64,000 nucleotides of DNA from UBA6522 sp965221035 (lineage in GTDB: Bacteria > Pseudomonadota > Gammaproteobacteria > Steroidobacterales > Rariloculaceae), in contig OZ244860.1 in NCBI GenBank assembly GCA_965221035.1, forward strand, positions 868,001-932,000. Direction: 5' to 3'. Under the pieces are notes generated by a model. The model was not told the DNA's origin. It ran no database searches and saw only the letters and a program-made list of their open reading frames with translations. Below are positions 50,606-60,154 of the stretch, piece after piece (the stretch's first letter is position 1; each line of letters begins with the position of its first letter). Both the position numbers and the translations under genes were made by a program.

Positions 50606-51883
50606 CTATTCGCCCCGCAGCCAATTCTTGACACGAAGCGTTTTCTGATAAGCCTTGTCCTTGATCGGCCTTCGCTTTTGCGAAGACTCCTTCCAAGTTC
50701 CCTCGTCCCTCATCCTGTCCTTAAGCCTTTTCGCCGCCTCGATTTTGCCGTCGCCGGACCAACGGCCATCACGAATAGCGTTGAAAATTGCAGTCGTATC
50801 AGTCAGTCCAGGGTGCCGTGCTTCAGCAAGAAGCCGCTCCATGTCCCGATCCATCGGTTCCATTCGCGCGAGGCGATCCTCGCGCTCCTGATCCTCCCTT
50901 TGCTGACGATCACGAGCTTCCGCTTCAATTCGCATCCTGTCCTCGGTCACCGTGTCGCGCCGCATCGCCCCGTAGCCCACCGCCGTCTTTGCACCGAAAC
51001 CCAGCCACTCGAATGCGTGCTCCAAGGCTGCAGTGAGCAGCTTCTTCCATTGGCCATTATCGGCAAGGTCCGGCGCTACTCGCCGCAGGCGGGACAAATC
51101 ACAGCGCACGTGAAATGTAAACTCCGAATTCGGCGGCACGGTGAGAAAGCTAATCGGAGTAGGCGATCCGGAATCATGCGGAGTCTTGCTGCCTAGATGC
51201 TCCTTTTGCTGATAGTAGTGCGATTGATGCGGCGTCATGATCTCGACGTCTAGTTTGCCGTCGGGAGGGGATGGAATGACGTCCCAGAATTCCACCGCAC
51301 CCCGCAAGTGACGCTTGTCGCCCGCAGAAGGCTCTCGACCGAAAAAGGCATCGATCATGGAGAGCAACGTATCTTGAGCCTTGTCCTCGACACTGTTGAA
51401 GGTGCCGGGGAAAGCGTAGCGCTTCTCACAAGACCAGCCACTCGACTCTCCCCAATCGCCACTCGCCAGTTCCTTGGCGGCGGTGCGCACAGTCCCTTTG
51501 ACGCCGCTACCGGGAAGGTACGGCAATCCGTAGGGATTCAAGAATGCGAACCCGTTCTCAAGTGGATGTTCATTGCCAAGACCGGTTGCAAACGGCGCGA
51601 CGGATGATGCCACCAACGAAAGAAACGCCTCATCACTTGATGACATTGAGACCGCGGAATTCTGCCGAATGCGCAAACATTTCAAAGCTTTGCAGTAGGG
51701 GTCGGTCAATGTTGCGGCGGTCGCCAGCGCGGATATCTTATTCTCGTTATTGAATTTAGACCAAGAAATCTCTCCGGTGCTCTTATTCTTACCCCAAAGC
51801 TGAAGAAACATGCCGAAGCGAAGCCCGGGTGAAGCCGATTTGAAATCGCTCCCAAGGTACTCCGGTATAGCCGCAATCGGCAT
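50606..51883 (-). CDS. cmr6: type III-B CRISPR module RAMP protein Cmr6
   Basis: 425 residues, longer than many Cmr6. The RAMP core contains VASSVAPFATGLGNEHPLEN, NPYGLPYLPGSGVKGTVRTA with the Gly-rich loop, and AFEWLGFGAKTAVGYGAM. After residue about 300 a long charged helical extension follows (AEARDRQQREDQEREDRLAR, then a basic end). It caps the crRNA 3' side of the Cmr complex together with Cmr1. AGGAGA stands 6 nt before ATG 51883; an upstream in-frame region overlapping cmr5 is rejected. One-base gap to cmr5. Confidence 0.93.
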   Translation of the reverse strand: MPIAAIPEYLGSDFKSASPGLRFGMFLQLWGKNKSTGEISWSKFNNENKISALATAATLTDPYCKALKCLRIRQNSAVSMSSSDEAFLSLVASSVAPFATGLGNEHPLENGFAFLNPYGLPYLPGSGVKGTVRTAAKELASGDWGESSGWSCEKRYAFPGTFNSVEDKAQDTLLSMIDAFFGREPSAGDKRHLRGAVEFWDVIPSPPDGKLDVEIMTPHQSHYYQQKEHLGSKTPHDSGSPTPISFLTVPPNSEFTFHVRCDLSRLRRVAPDLADNGQWKKLLTAALEHAFEWLGFGAKTAVGYGAMRRDTVTEDRMRIEAEARDRQQREDQEREDRLARMEPMDRDMERLLAEARHPGLTDTTAIFNAIRDGRWSGDGKIEAAKRLKDRMRDEGTWKESSQKRRPIKDKAYQKTLRVKNWLRGE

Positions 51884-51884
51884 T

Positions 51885-52253
51885 TCAACTCTCCTGTTGC
51901 CTTGCTGAGGCCAACTGGCGCAACCACCTGAGCCAAGCAAACGCCTCGTTTGTGACGTTCTGGTAGTGGCGAGGCGAAGCTGACAACATGGCCTCCATGA
52001 AACCTTCGAATTCGGCGGGGCTGTCATGTCCGAATTGACGATTCAACCATTTGCGCAAATCGCATGCGATACGTTGGTGAACACTGTTACCTTTCTTCTG
52101 TTGCAGAAACGCCATCACCTGCATGAGGCCACTGTTCATGATTAGTGCGGGAAGACTTTTCGCCAGATTGACGTAGTCCTTTCCATGCGCAATCACGCCA
52201 CTCCCGCTCCTTTCCCACGCATCCTTGGCGCGCTTCTGCTCAAGCGTTTGCAT
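51885..52253 (-). CDS. cmr5: type III-B CRISPR module-associated protein Cmr5
   Basis: Small helical subunit that forms the belly filament of the Cmr complex. 122 residues. The N-terminal TLEQKRAKDAWERSG and central YVNLAKSLPALIMNSGLMQV, MAFLQQKKG are characteristic. ATG 52253 overlaps the end of cmr4 by 14 bp. Position between cmr4 and cmr6 is canonical. Confidence 0.95.
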   Translation of the reverse strand: MQTLEQKRAKDAWERSGSGVIAHGKDYVNLAKSLPALIMNSGLMQVMAFLQQKKGNSVHQRIACDLRKWLNRQFGHDSPAEFEGFMEAMLSASPRHYQNVTNEAFAWLRWLRQLASARQQES

Positions 52254-53178
52254 TGCCGCCCCCAAGCAACCTGACTGTCACCAGGCCCCGCCCGGTTGTT
52301 ACGTCACCACCAATTTGCAGAAGATGTCCGTCAATGACGTTCTTCATCTTCAACATGACGCTGGCGGCATCGAGTGTTTCTTTGCCGCCTAGCCGCTTGG
52401 TGTCACGCGCCGCACTCGTGAAGATCGGTGCAATCAACAACGACTCGGGCGGTAGATTCTCGGTGTAGAACAGGCCACCATCATCAGCGGTACCGGTCTC
52501 GTCGTTGATACGGACATGCGGTTCCACCAACGTGGCATGCTCAGAAAAGTACCCAAAATCCGTATCCGAAAGGACCACCAGATCCGATCTAAGCTTGCTG
52601 CGGAAGAAATCGAATCCGTGATCCTCCGGTATCGCGAATTCCGCGATACGGGCGGCAACCGCCTCGACAGCCCCCTCGGCTTGGCCATCGTTCGCCCGCT
52701 TATATTCAAAGGCTTCCAGGTGAAGTTTGCCGTCCGTTAGCAGATCGCTGTTTGGCACCAAGCACTCGCCTTCGACGGTTTGCGGCACTGGCGGCCAATC
52801 CGCAGCTGCGCTGCCCGACACGTTCAATAGGCGTTGCGCCCTTGCCAATGCCTGGGGACAGGTGGCGTAGACGTAACCGTTCTTCAGGCTTCGCACCGGA
52901 AGGGCAACCAACTGAGCATCGCCGATGCTGACTGCGCCGGCATGCAGGTCGGCGCCTTGCGGCTTCGGCCCGAACAGCCGGGCAAGCAGTTTCCTTTCAC
53001 CTCCAAGGGCCTCGAACCCATGTCGGATTGCCCCTTTGATGCCGGATCCCGCGAAGCACGGATGCCCGGTGTGCCGCTCGCGCTGGATAGGGTTGTCGAT
53101 GATGCCGGTCGCGCTCCCCGCCCCCATATGAACTGGGCTGACAGCGTATAGGAACATCACGGCCTTGTTTTGAAACAT
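52240..53178 (-). CDS. cmr4: type III-B CRISPR module RAMP protein Cmr4 (crRNA-guided RNase subunit)
   Basis: Backbone subunit repeated along crRNA, cutting target RNA every 6 nt. 312 residues. The N-terminal VSPVHMGAGSATGIIDNPIQ is followed by RERHTGHPCFAGSGIKGAIR; Asp28 in the DNPIQRE loop is the expected catalytic residue. The C-terminal LLQIGGDVTTGRGLVTVRLL carries the Gly-rich loop. Fifty bp after cmr3. Confidence 0.95.
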   Translation of the reverse strand: MFQNKAVMFLYAVSPVHMGAGSATGIIDNPIQRERHTGHPCFAGSGIKGAIRHGFEALGGERKLLARLFGPKPQGADLHAGAVSIGDAQLVALPVRSLKNGYVYATCPQALARAQRLLNVSGSAAADWPPVPQTVEGECLVPNSDLLTDGKLHLEAFEYKRANDGQAEGAVEAVAARIAEFAIPEDHGFDFFRSKLRSDLVVLSDTDFGYFSEHATLVEPHVRINDETGTADDGGLFYTENLPPESLLIAPIFTSAARDTKRLGGKETLDAASVMLKMKNVIDGHLLQIGGDVTTGRGLVTVRLLGGGNANA

Positions 53179-53228
53179 GTGGTGCCTCTGCTTCCTGTGT
53201 CTCGGAATTGCTTGAATTCAGTTCGATC

Positions 53229-54434
53229 TCAATCGCTCCACGTGGCGAAAGCGAGCCGATTGAACCCTTCGGCCCGACGAGCCTCATTCTCAGCCGGTTC
53301 GGACCAAAGTCCGTGCTCCGCAAGCTTGCGGAGAGCTTGCGGCGAGGCTCGCAGGTCGTCCAACCAGTAGACGCTGCCGGCCGGCGCAACCCTCTGTGCC
53401 GGTTTCGGGCGCCGCCGGGCGATGTCGAAACCGGACACAACCTCAGCGCGTGGAACTGCTGCGCACACCAGCCGACCCTCGACGCCATGCAGTTCGAAAT
53501 GGATGTCGGTACCGGATGCCTTGACGCCCGTTGGTAGCCACCCATCTGCGAACAGGCCAGGCGTGATCAGTATCATCCGGCAACGCCCGGCTTCAGAGAT
53601 GGCGCCATAGTGGAAATCCGTCGTACCACCAGAATCTTCGCGCTTGGCGATCGCCGCACGTCCATCCCCTCCGAGACGCAAGGTCAAAGAGTCAGGCAGC
53701 CGCTGCTCGTCCACACCCGATATATCGACGACAAAGCCAACAGTTCCGTCCGAGCCGTCGCCGGACCAATTTGCGGCATGTTCCGGCTTGCGCAGCGCCA
53801 CCGCTTCACTCGTAAAGAGCGCCCCATCAGATGCGCTCCGTTCAGTGGGATCCAGCGCTATTCCGGTTCGGTTGTCCAGTGCCCAGAGATCGCTGTTTCG
53901 GCGCAGATGTCTGACGGGATCTACATCACTCTCGCCGAGGTGTGCTCGCCAGCCTTCACCAGTCAACCAGTGCCCGGGGGACAACTTGCCGCGCGTGGAT
54001 TGAGGCAGTACAGCATGCTGCGCCGTGCTTGCCGATGACGATATTTCTTCCTCAATCGTAACCGGCCCAATGCGGCGAGCATGAATTTTCCCGGATCCGG
54101 ATTCCCACACGGCGAGATCGTTGGGGACGGGGTGCAACTGCTCGATTTCGACGACTGCGCATTCAGCATGTCTCTGCGCCAGTGTGAATCCGGTTACGGT
54201 GAATGTCCCGGGGGCACTCGGGGTTCCGAGTTCCGAATCGCTGTCGATTTCGCCGCGTGCAAACGCTTCTAAATCGTATCCCCGCTCCACCATCAGCGCG
54301 GAACGGAACGCCCCAGCCGCGACGGACGGCCACGGCGGAACGTAACTCTCCCCAAAACTACCCGGATCGCCAAAGAGCTTGTTGCCTCGCAGCACCAGCA
54401 CGTCCAATGGCTCGACGAAATACCGCACGGTCAT
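53229..54434 (-). CDS. cmr3: type III-B CRISPR module-associated protein Cmr3
   Basis: RAMP subunit that binds the 8-nt crRNA 5' handle next to Cas10. 401 residues. VRYFVEPLDVLVLRGNKLFG and SFGESYVPPWPSVAAGAFRS at the N-terminus, and the Gly-rich LGGDGRAA in the middle, fit Cmr3. The ATG overlaps the cas10 stop by 4 bp (ATGA). The C-terminus ends RRAEGFNRLAFATW. Confidence 0.93.
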   Translation of the reverse strand: MTVRYFVEPLDVLVLRGNKLFGDPGSFGESYVPPWPSVAAGAFRSALMVERGYDLEAFARGEIDSDSELGTPSAPGTFTVTGFTLAQRHAECAVVEIEQLHPVPNDLAVWESGSGKIHARRIGPVTIEEEISSSASTAQHAVLPQSTRGKLSPGHWLTGEGWRAHLGESDVDPVRHLRRNSDLWALDNRTGIALDPTERSASDGALFTSEAVALRKPEHAANWSGDGSDGTVGFVVDISGVDEQRLPDSLTLRLGGDGRAAIAKREDSGGTTDFHYGAISEAGRCRMILITPGLFADGWLPTGVKASGTDIHFELHGVEGRLVCAAVPRAEVVSGFDIARRRPKPAQRVAPAGSVYWLDDLRASPQALRKLAEHGLWSEPAENEARRAEGFNRLAFATWSD

Positions 54435-57400
54435 CCCGGCACCACTTCCGTAGAATTCGCAGAAGTACTGACGATAGGTCCGGTTGACATGTCGTCTTCG
54501 CCCGGCAACCGCGCCTCTCTTGCAAGAAACTCCGCCACGGAAAGGAAGTTACCGAGAGTCCGCCAAGGCGTTCGTTGCCCGGAATAAACTCCCGAGGCCG
54601 ATCTTGCCACTTGGCCGTCCGCTGGGTGGTCCGTGTTATGCGCCTGCGCGAACTCGGAAAGCCGGTGGGCAAGATTGTGGAGATCGTACTTGTGGTCGAT
54701 CCGTTTGTCCGAGGCCTGTCTCCTTAATTGGAAGGCGAGCATCGTTGACAGCATTTCACTCCCCGCATCGGAGGGCATGTCGCGAAGCCACGTTAGCGTA
54801 TGGTACACGGCACGGCGGGAGACACAGCTTTCGCCAAGAAAGTTGCGTACATCGAGCAGCAGCGGCACATGTTCCCATAAAGTGGTCAAGGTCAAGTCTC
54901 CGCCAGAGCGTTTAATCACCTTGAGACTGAAGCGGTCACGCCCTGAATCCTTGGCCAGTCGCTCCGCCGACCGAAGCTCTCGCAGAACAGTGGCCAATGG
55001 CGCTTGGTGGTGCGCGACCACTGCACCGCAACTCGCTGTGGCACCGCTACCCATCAACCGCATCAATCGACCACCGAGCATTGCGAAGCCATCCTTGCAA
55101 ACCAGTCCTTTCGAATGTTTCGCGTCGCGCCAATGGCCATCGGTGTTATCGGGGTCGGCACCGCAGTACGCATAACGCAGCCGGCGCATAGCGGGCATCA
55201 GGTCGGCAACCGGCAGCATTGCGAGCACGTCGTCTCCGCCCGCATACAATACTCGGCCCAAGAACTCGTTTTCGATCACTTCCGGTACAACACACAAAGC
55301 GAAATTGTTGAGCGCAGCTGACACCGCCAAGTGCCGGTTTGGCGATACAGCCCGTTTCTCGGCGAGGTATCGCTCGATCTCTGGATGCGCCGATGCGAAG
55401 GATGTGAAACCTCGTGCGATGTCCGGGTGAAAGCTCTCCTGATAAGTAATTTGAAACTTTGGGTCGGTGCCGGACAGGATGCGGCCCATGCGGTCTCCAT
55501 CCATCATCAGCAATCCATAATAGGTCTCAATGCTTCCCTTGATGCCCAAAGCACGCTTTATGGCACATTCGACTTTCGCCTGCTCGTCCCCTTCTTCCGA
55601 GTCGCGAGCTACAGCTAGCAGTTCCGGCAGTTTCTTGGCGGTATGGAAGTCTTGCTTGTCCCCATTCAGTCGGCGAGGCAGAGGAACTGCCGAGGGTTTT
55701 AATCTCTTGATCAGGTTGGAAAGCTCATCGGTGACGAAGTCACCCTGGTTTAAGGAACGCTCGATTTGCGCCGCGAGCGCCATAGTATGCGTGGAGACAA
55801 CAAATCGATCAGCTGTTCCGGCTTCGTCTGTCGCGCGTCCCACTTCCTTTGCGAAAAGTGATGGCCAAAGGCGCTTGACAGCCGCGAGGGCACCCAAGTG
55901 CTCGTTGCGCTTTGCCCACGCCGGTTTTTTTTTCGCGATGCGACCCCACAGCGTATCGTCTCGGCCTCTGTAGGAACGTTCGACGAGCTGGGTGGCGTCT
56001 GTCGTGAGCCACTCGGATTCACCCGTGAGGGAGCAACGCCATCCGTTCTGTTCGCATTGCTCGAATGGCCTGACGGCCTTGGCCGCTGCGAGCACGCGCT
56101 CGGCAAGATCGTAAACGGCCGGGTAGAGCACGCCGGGATTCGGCAGATAGAACGCGCCGGCATCCGCAGACCCTATCTCGTTGCGTAAGACCTTCCAAGT
56201 CGGTGAGTCGAGGAATCCGCATCGTTCCCCCGGCACAGCCCCGAAAAACGGCGCCATCGAATCGGACAAGCGCGACACATCCAGATCTGTCTGGCGGTCA
56301 GTATTTCGTGGCCGAACCAGCGAGAAAGGAACTGCGGCCCAGTGAACTTCCGGAAAGCCATTGAGCTGATCCTTAATCTGCTTGTACGCGTACACGGATT
56401 TGTCGCGCGGCTGGTCAAGCCGACTGATTTCGGCGGCATCCAGAAGAAGATCTACCACCTCGCGCCCCGTATCCTGTAGCCAGCTTCTTGTGCGTTGCTC
56501 GATAGCCTTCCCCAATTTGTGCGCATCTTCAGCGGGAACCACGGCGACGAAACGATTGGGCAACGCCGCAATGAATAGCGGATTGGCGTCTGTGGAACGA
56601 TGCGTCCAAGTGCAACCATTAAACAGCGTGCTGTCGAGCCCGCAGTCGTCACGCAACCAGAGGTCTACCTGCGGTACTCCACGCAGACGCGGAAACAGGA
56701 TCGCGTCAGGGCCATACCGCTCGCAAACGACCCTCATAGCTTCCCACGACAGGCGCGCCAAAAGATGCGAGCCTGCCCATAGGTCGGACGTTGAGCGTGC
56801 AGCGGCAATAAATGGCTGCACCGGCCCGATTGAGAGCGCGAGTAAGGCACACGCGTCATTTGAATCCGCTGCGAATGCACCGGCGAACGCGGAAGTAAGG
56901 TCGAGATGGTCCCAGATAGTATGGTCCGGGATGCGCGTGTCGGCGGGCAAGTGTTGCCACAGATCACCGAGCTTGCCGTCGTCGTTCTCGTCGTCATTTC
57001 CGAGCTCAGGCCCAAACCGCCAATAGGCGAGCAGCGTGCGCCACCAGTCCACATCCGCGGATTCGTCGCCCGTATCACAATCGCGCTCTATCAGGCGCTC
57101 GAAGTGAGCGAGGCTGCGCGCCTTGATGTCGCCAATCTCCGTGTCCGCCAACGAGTGCAGATCAAACTTCTGGCCTGTTAATGGGTGCAGCAACACCGGG
57201 CTTCTAGTCCACCGGAGTTGCGCCCAAGACGCGTTCCTGGGAAGCTGCGGTCGGTCCGCCGCCGACGCCCACCAATCGGCGCGCTTGACATGACGAGCCA
57301 TATCTCCCTTAGGTTGACCCGAAAACAGCAGCGAATGCAGCGTTTTCGAAGTTCCTCCCTCGTGCCCGGCCGGGTCACGAAACAGCACCAGCGCTTTTTC

Positions 57401-57466
57401 CGCTGGATCATGCAACCGGGCATGCAGCTTAGTCTGCCACAGAGTGTCGTTGCCGTAGCTGTTCAT
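54431..57466 (-). CDS. cas10: type III-B CRISPR-associated Cas10/Cmr2
   Basis: Signature large subunit, 1011 residues. The N-terminal HD nuclease domain keeps LHDPAEKAL (His-Asp at residues 18-19). The second palm domain has FLGRVLYAGGDDVLAMLP with GGDD near residue 742, the cyclase site that makes cyclic oligoadenylate from ATP when target RNA is bound. YYGLLMMDGDRMG provides the upstream metal-binding Asp region. Both DNase and signalling activities therefore look intact. Overlaps cmr1 and cmr3 by 4 bp each. Confidence 0.96.
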   Translation of the reverse strand: MNSYGNDTLWQTKLHARLHDPAEKALVLFRDPAGHEGGTSKTLHSLLFSGQPKGDMARHVKRADWWASAADRPQLPRNASWAQLRWTRSPVLLHPLTGQKFDLHSLADTEIGDIKARSLAHFERLIERDCDTGDESADVDWWRTLLAYWRFGPELGNDDENDDGKLGDLWQHLPADTRIPDHTIWDHLDLTSAFAGAFAADSNDACALLALSIGPVQPFIAAARSTSDLWAGSHLLARLSWEAMRVVCERYGPDAILFPRLRGVPQVDLWLRDDCGLDSTLFNGCTWTHRSTDANPLFIAALPNRFVAVVPAEDAHKLGKAIEQRTRSWLQDTGREVVDLLLDAAEISRLDQPRDKSVYAYKQIKDQLNGFPEVHWAAVPFSLVRPRNTDRQTDLDVSRLSDSMAPFFGAVPGERCGFLDSPTWKVLRNEIGSADAGAFYLPNPGVLYPAVYDLAERVLAAAKAVRPFEQCEQNGWRCSLTGESEWLTTDATQLVERSYRGRDDTLWGRIAKKKPAWAKRNEHLGALAAVKRLWPSLFAKEVGRATDEAGTADRFVVSTHTMALAAQIERSLNQGDFVTDELSNLIKRLKPSAVPLPRRLNGDKQDFHTAKKLPELLAVARDSEEGDEQAKVECAIKRALGIKGSIETYYGLLMMDGDRMGRILSGTDPKFQITYQESFHPDIARGFTSFASAHPEIERYLAEKRAVSPNRHLAVSAALNNFALCVVPEVIENEFLGRVLYAGGDDVLAMLPVADLMPAMRRLRYAYCGADPDNTDGHWRDAKHSKGLVCKDGFAMLGGRLMRLMGSGATASCGAVVAHHQAPLATVLRELRSAERLAKDSGRDRFSLKVIKRSGGDLTLTTLWEHVPLLLDVRNFLGESCVSRRAVYHTLTWLRDMPSDAGSEMLSTMLAFQLRRQASDKRIDHKYDLHNLAHRLSEFAQAHNTDHPADGQVARSASGVYSGQRTPWRTLGNFLSVAEFLAREARLPGEDDMSTGPIVSTSANSTEVVPG

Positions 57467-58611
57467 CGCGGGTAGCGCTCAATGCGTACAGTGTCCAGTT
57501 GCTTCCGCATTTTCTCGCGAGGCCCCTCGGGGATCATGGGATAGTCACGCGACTCTTGGCACAGTACGTCAAGATAGTCATGCACACTATTCCAGACCCG
57601 CTTTATCGCACTGCGGTCTGGGTTTAGGCCCGGTGGCGGGAGGCAAGGCATGTGAAAGATAAAGGCTCGGAGCTTGCCCGCATTTTCCGGGTCAGGCCTA
57701 ACCTTGAACCGCAAGCTGTTGGGTAGCCGGACGCTGTGCCATTCCCTAACTTTGTGTTTCGTGATGGGATACGAAAGCCAGTGACGGTCCTCTGGTCCGG
57801 GCGCACGCTGAAACTGGAACATAGTCCGAAACCCGATCTTGACAATGGCGAGGTCGCGCATGAGTAACCTCCAATCGTTGTAGGACGTCGCCGAGCGCCA
57901 CACGAGCGGACCATGATCGTCCCGGCCAATGGCGTGCGGCCAATCATGACCGAGCGCTTCCTCCCATGGCCGGGAATACGCATCCGCAACATTTTGTTGT
58001 AGACGCGTTCCTTGGATCGGTTTGAGTGACAACGAACCCCAGCCATTGCGACTGCGACCGCCAACCGTTCCGTAAAGGTCAGCAAGGAATAGCGCCCGCC
58101 GGATATCCTCAGCGTCTGGCGTGGGCGCGGCGATCTTCAGCTCAGCCCGCTCGTCATACTGAATGGCGGTCCTATGTGTTTGCCGAGTACCGTACTGGCC
58201 CCTGACTGTGGTCGTTCCCGACCGTCTACCGGAGTTGAGCAGACCATAACCGAGATACAGCAGCGGTCCGATAGGCTGACGAACCTCTGGGTGAAGGACC
58301 TTTGCGGCGTTGCCTGAGTCCTGATCTCCCCATTTGCCCTGTTTGACCTTTCCTTGACTCCACTTATCCAGTCGTATGCGCACTCTACTCTTGGAGAATT
58401 TCCCATCAAGCCAAGCGTTTCCAAAGAGCAGTCCCTCGGCCTCCCGCATAGCCAGCACATCAGACGGATACCCGTTTCCCGCGGACCAGACAACCCGCCA
58501 CCATTGCCGTAGAAGCGCTTTGAACGGCGGTGTGCGCCACTGGCCCGCTTGATAGGCGTTTCCGAGGAATGCGGGCGTGAGAAACTGAACGTTGTAGTGA
58601 AGCTGTTGCAT
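57463..58611 (-). CDS. cmr1: type III-B CRISPR module RAMP protein Cmr1
   Basis: RAMP subunit at the 3' crRNA end of the Cmr complex. 382 residues. The N-terminal YNVQFLTPAFLGNAYQAGQW and PPFKALLRQWWRVVW match the Cmr1 opening; LLYLGYGLL and GTVGGRSRNGWGSLSL give the Gly-rich loop. Overlaps cas10 by 4 bp. Transcription likely starts in the 231-bp gap upstream, where TTGACT and TTAAAT (minus strand, 58817-58846) are separated by 18 bp. Confidence 0.92.
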   Translation of the reverse strand: MQQLHYNVQFLTPAFLGNAYQAGQWRTPPFKALLRQWWRVVWSAGNGYPSDVLAMREAEGLLFGNAWLDGKFSKSRVRIRLDKWSQGKVKQGKWGDQDSGNAAKVLHPEVRQPIGPLLYLGYGLLNSGRRSGTTTVRGQYGTRQTHRTAIQYDERAELKIAAPTPDAEDIRRALFLADLYGTVGGRSRNGWGSLSLKPIQGTRLQQNVADAYSRPWEEALGHDWPHAIGRDDHGPLVWRSATSYNDWRLLMRDLAIVKIGFRTMFQFQRAPGPEDRHWLSYPITKHKVREWHSVRLPNSLRFKVRPDPENAGKLRAFIFHMPCLPPPGLNPDRSAIKRVWNSVHDYLDVLCQESRDYPMIPEGPREKMRKQLDTVRIERYPR

Positions 58612-58717
58612 TTTCTACTTGTACTAAGTCTTTCGGCGCACTTGATTTTTCCTGCAGCGCACACGTACCCCACACACCATGCACGACCGTCCATCCATTG
58701 TCACGCGCCGCAACCTT

Positions 58718-58732
58718 GCCGCCTCGCGGCAG
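58718..58732. other. short perfect hairpin between the CARF gene and cmr1
   Basis: TGCCGC, three bases, GCGGCA forms a perfect 6-bp stem. No T-tract follows in either direction, so it is not a standard terminator; it may attenuate or be incidental. Confidence 0.35.
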
Positions 58733-58842
58733 AACTGCACGACCGACCAATCCGGCCCGAAATCAGAAGTTCGACCACTTGTTCAGTTTTCCAGACCACC
58801 GTCCAGCAGACGCTTCATTTAAGAAAATGACCAGCGGATGAG

Positions 58843-60015
58843 TCAAGAGGAAACAGCGACGCCTAGCCGACCCGAGGTAACGGAGACAGCAGCGCCGCCC
58901 TCTTGAACATTTACGACTTCCGGCGCGAGCGTCATCCCGATGCGCCGGTACCGCGTTCCGGCAATTCGCTCGCCCGATGCGATGAGGTAGGGCACGGCGC
59001 GCCGGCGACCCAGCAATCGTTTCAGTTCACGGTTGATGTGTGCCTTGTCCGGGTTGATGTTTTCGCCGGTCAGTCCACGCCGGAATGCCTTTTCCGAACG
59101 TTCGTATTCGCCGGAATGTTCGCCGACGATTTGAGCGTAGAAAGACAGTAATTCTTTGCCCGCGTCTTCTTCGCTCCAGTGAAACCCCGGAAGACATCGG
59201 CGCGCCCGCTCCGCCAACATCCAGTAGAAGGCGAACCGGCGTGGGGTCATGACTAGCGACTCCCCGCCCGCAACCATCTCACACCGAGTCGGGATCAACA
59301 CCAAGCGCACTGGCGGCATTGCCCGCTGTGCGTCGGCCACCACGGACGAAAAACTCGCCCGGCCTTCCAGCAAGTCACCATCCAGGCCCTCCCTCATCCG
59401 CACGAAGGGGATGTCTGCGAGGGCAACCTCGGCATCCCGCGTGTCGAATGGGCGCCCGTCGGGCGTCCGACGAATGACGCGACTTCGCGGTGTCGGGTAG
59501 TAGAATTCCGGGTGGGACTCGAAGGGCGCGTTGACCAGCACATGTGAAAGCCGGTCCTGGGTGCGCCCGTACAATGAAAGGGCATAGCCAAGGTAAAACC
59601 CCATTGACTTGCGCCCTCCGGCGATAGATGCGTGCAGTGCGCAATCGCCATCCTGGCTCAGTTCGCGCACGATTTCGGTAATGTAGTCCGCTGCGACGGT
59701 ATTGTCGTCAGGTGTACGAATATCGGTAAGCGCACGGCCAGCGCCATCCTTTAAGACATGTATCCTGTCCGCCCGGAATTCGATGGGTGACAACGCGTAG
59801 TCGTCGCGTAAGCGGTGGAACTGCCCAGTATCCTCGTGTAGCAGTTCCAACCGAGCTCGGTCGGCACCCTCAGCAGTGGTGATCAGGCGCACCTCCGACG
59901 GCAAGAACGCAGGCTGGAGTCGCACCGCGAGACAGTAGACCGTTTCGGTCACGATCTGAGGGGAAAGCCCGGTGACGGCCAGCAAAATGCGGCGAGGATA
60001 ATCTTGTGGTACCAC
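58843..60015 (-). CDS. Cas_NE0113/TIGR02584-type CARF protein (possible ring nuclease or effector)
   Basis: 390 residues. The N-terminal CARF domain has RILLAVTGLSPQIVTETVYC and CALHASIAGGRKSMGFYLGY, typical of the NE0113 family found in type III loci. Some members of this family are annotated as ring nucleases that degrade cyclic oligoadenylate. The C-terminal part (residues about 230-390) is helical, with YWMLAERARRCLPGFHWSEE and a basic segment; no R-x4-6-H motif is evident. Its role could be to quench the signal acting on the other CARF protein. It lies between cas6 and cmr1. Confidence 0.82.
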   Translation of the reverse strand: MVPQDYPRRILLAVTGLSPQIVTETVYCLAVRLQPAFLPSEVRLITTAEGADRARLELLHEDTGQFHRLRDDYALSPIEFRADRIHVLKDGAGRALTDIRTPDDNTVAADYITEIVRELSQDGDCALHASIAGGRKSMGFYLGYALSLYGRTQDRLSHVLVNAPFESHPEFYYPTPRSRVIRRTPDGRPFDTRDAEVALADIPFVRMREGLDGDLLEGRASFSSVVADAQRAMPPVRLVLIPTRCEMVAGGESLVMTPRRFAFYWMLAERARRCLPGFHWSEEDAGKELLSFYAQIVGEHSGEYERSEKAFRRGLTGENINPDKAHINRELKRLLGRRRAVPYLIASGERIAGTRYRRIGMTLAPEVVNVQEGGAAVSVTSGRLGVAVSS

Positions 60016-60154
60016 TATGACAAACTATATTCGGACCTAGAAGGCGGAATGTTACGGGATTGCCGCCCGTATGCGCCGGTCGCAAGGTTGCGGCATCTCA
60101 CACATCCTCATTTTTCCTGGGGGCCGAGTTTGATCTTAGCCATTGTCCTGGCAG

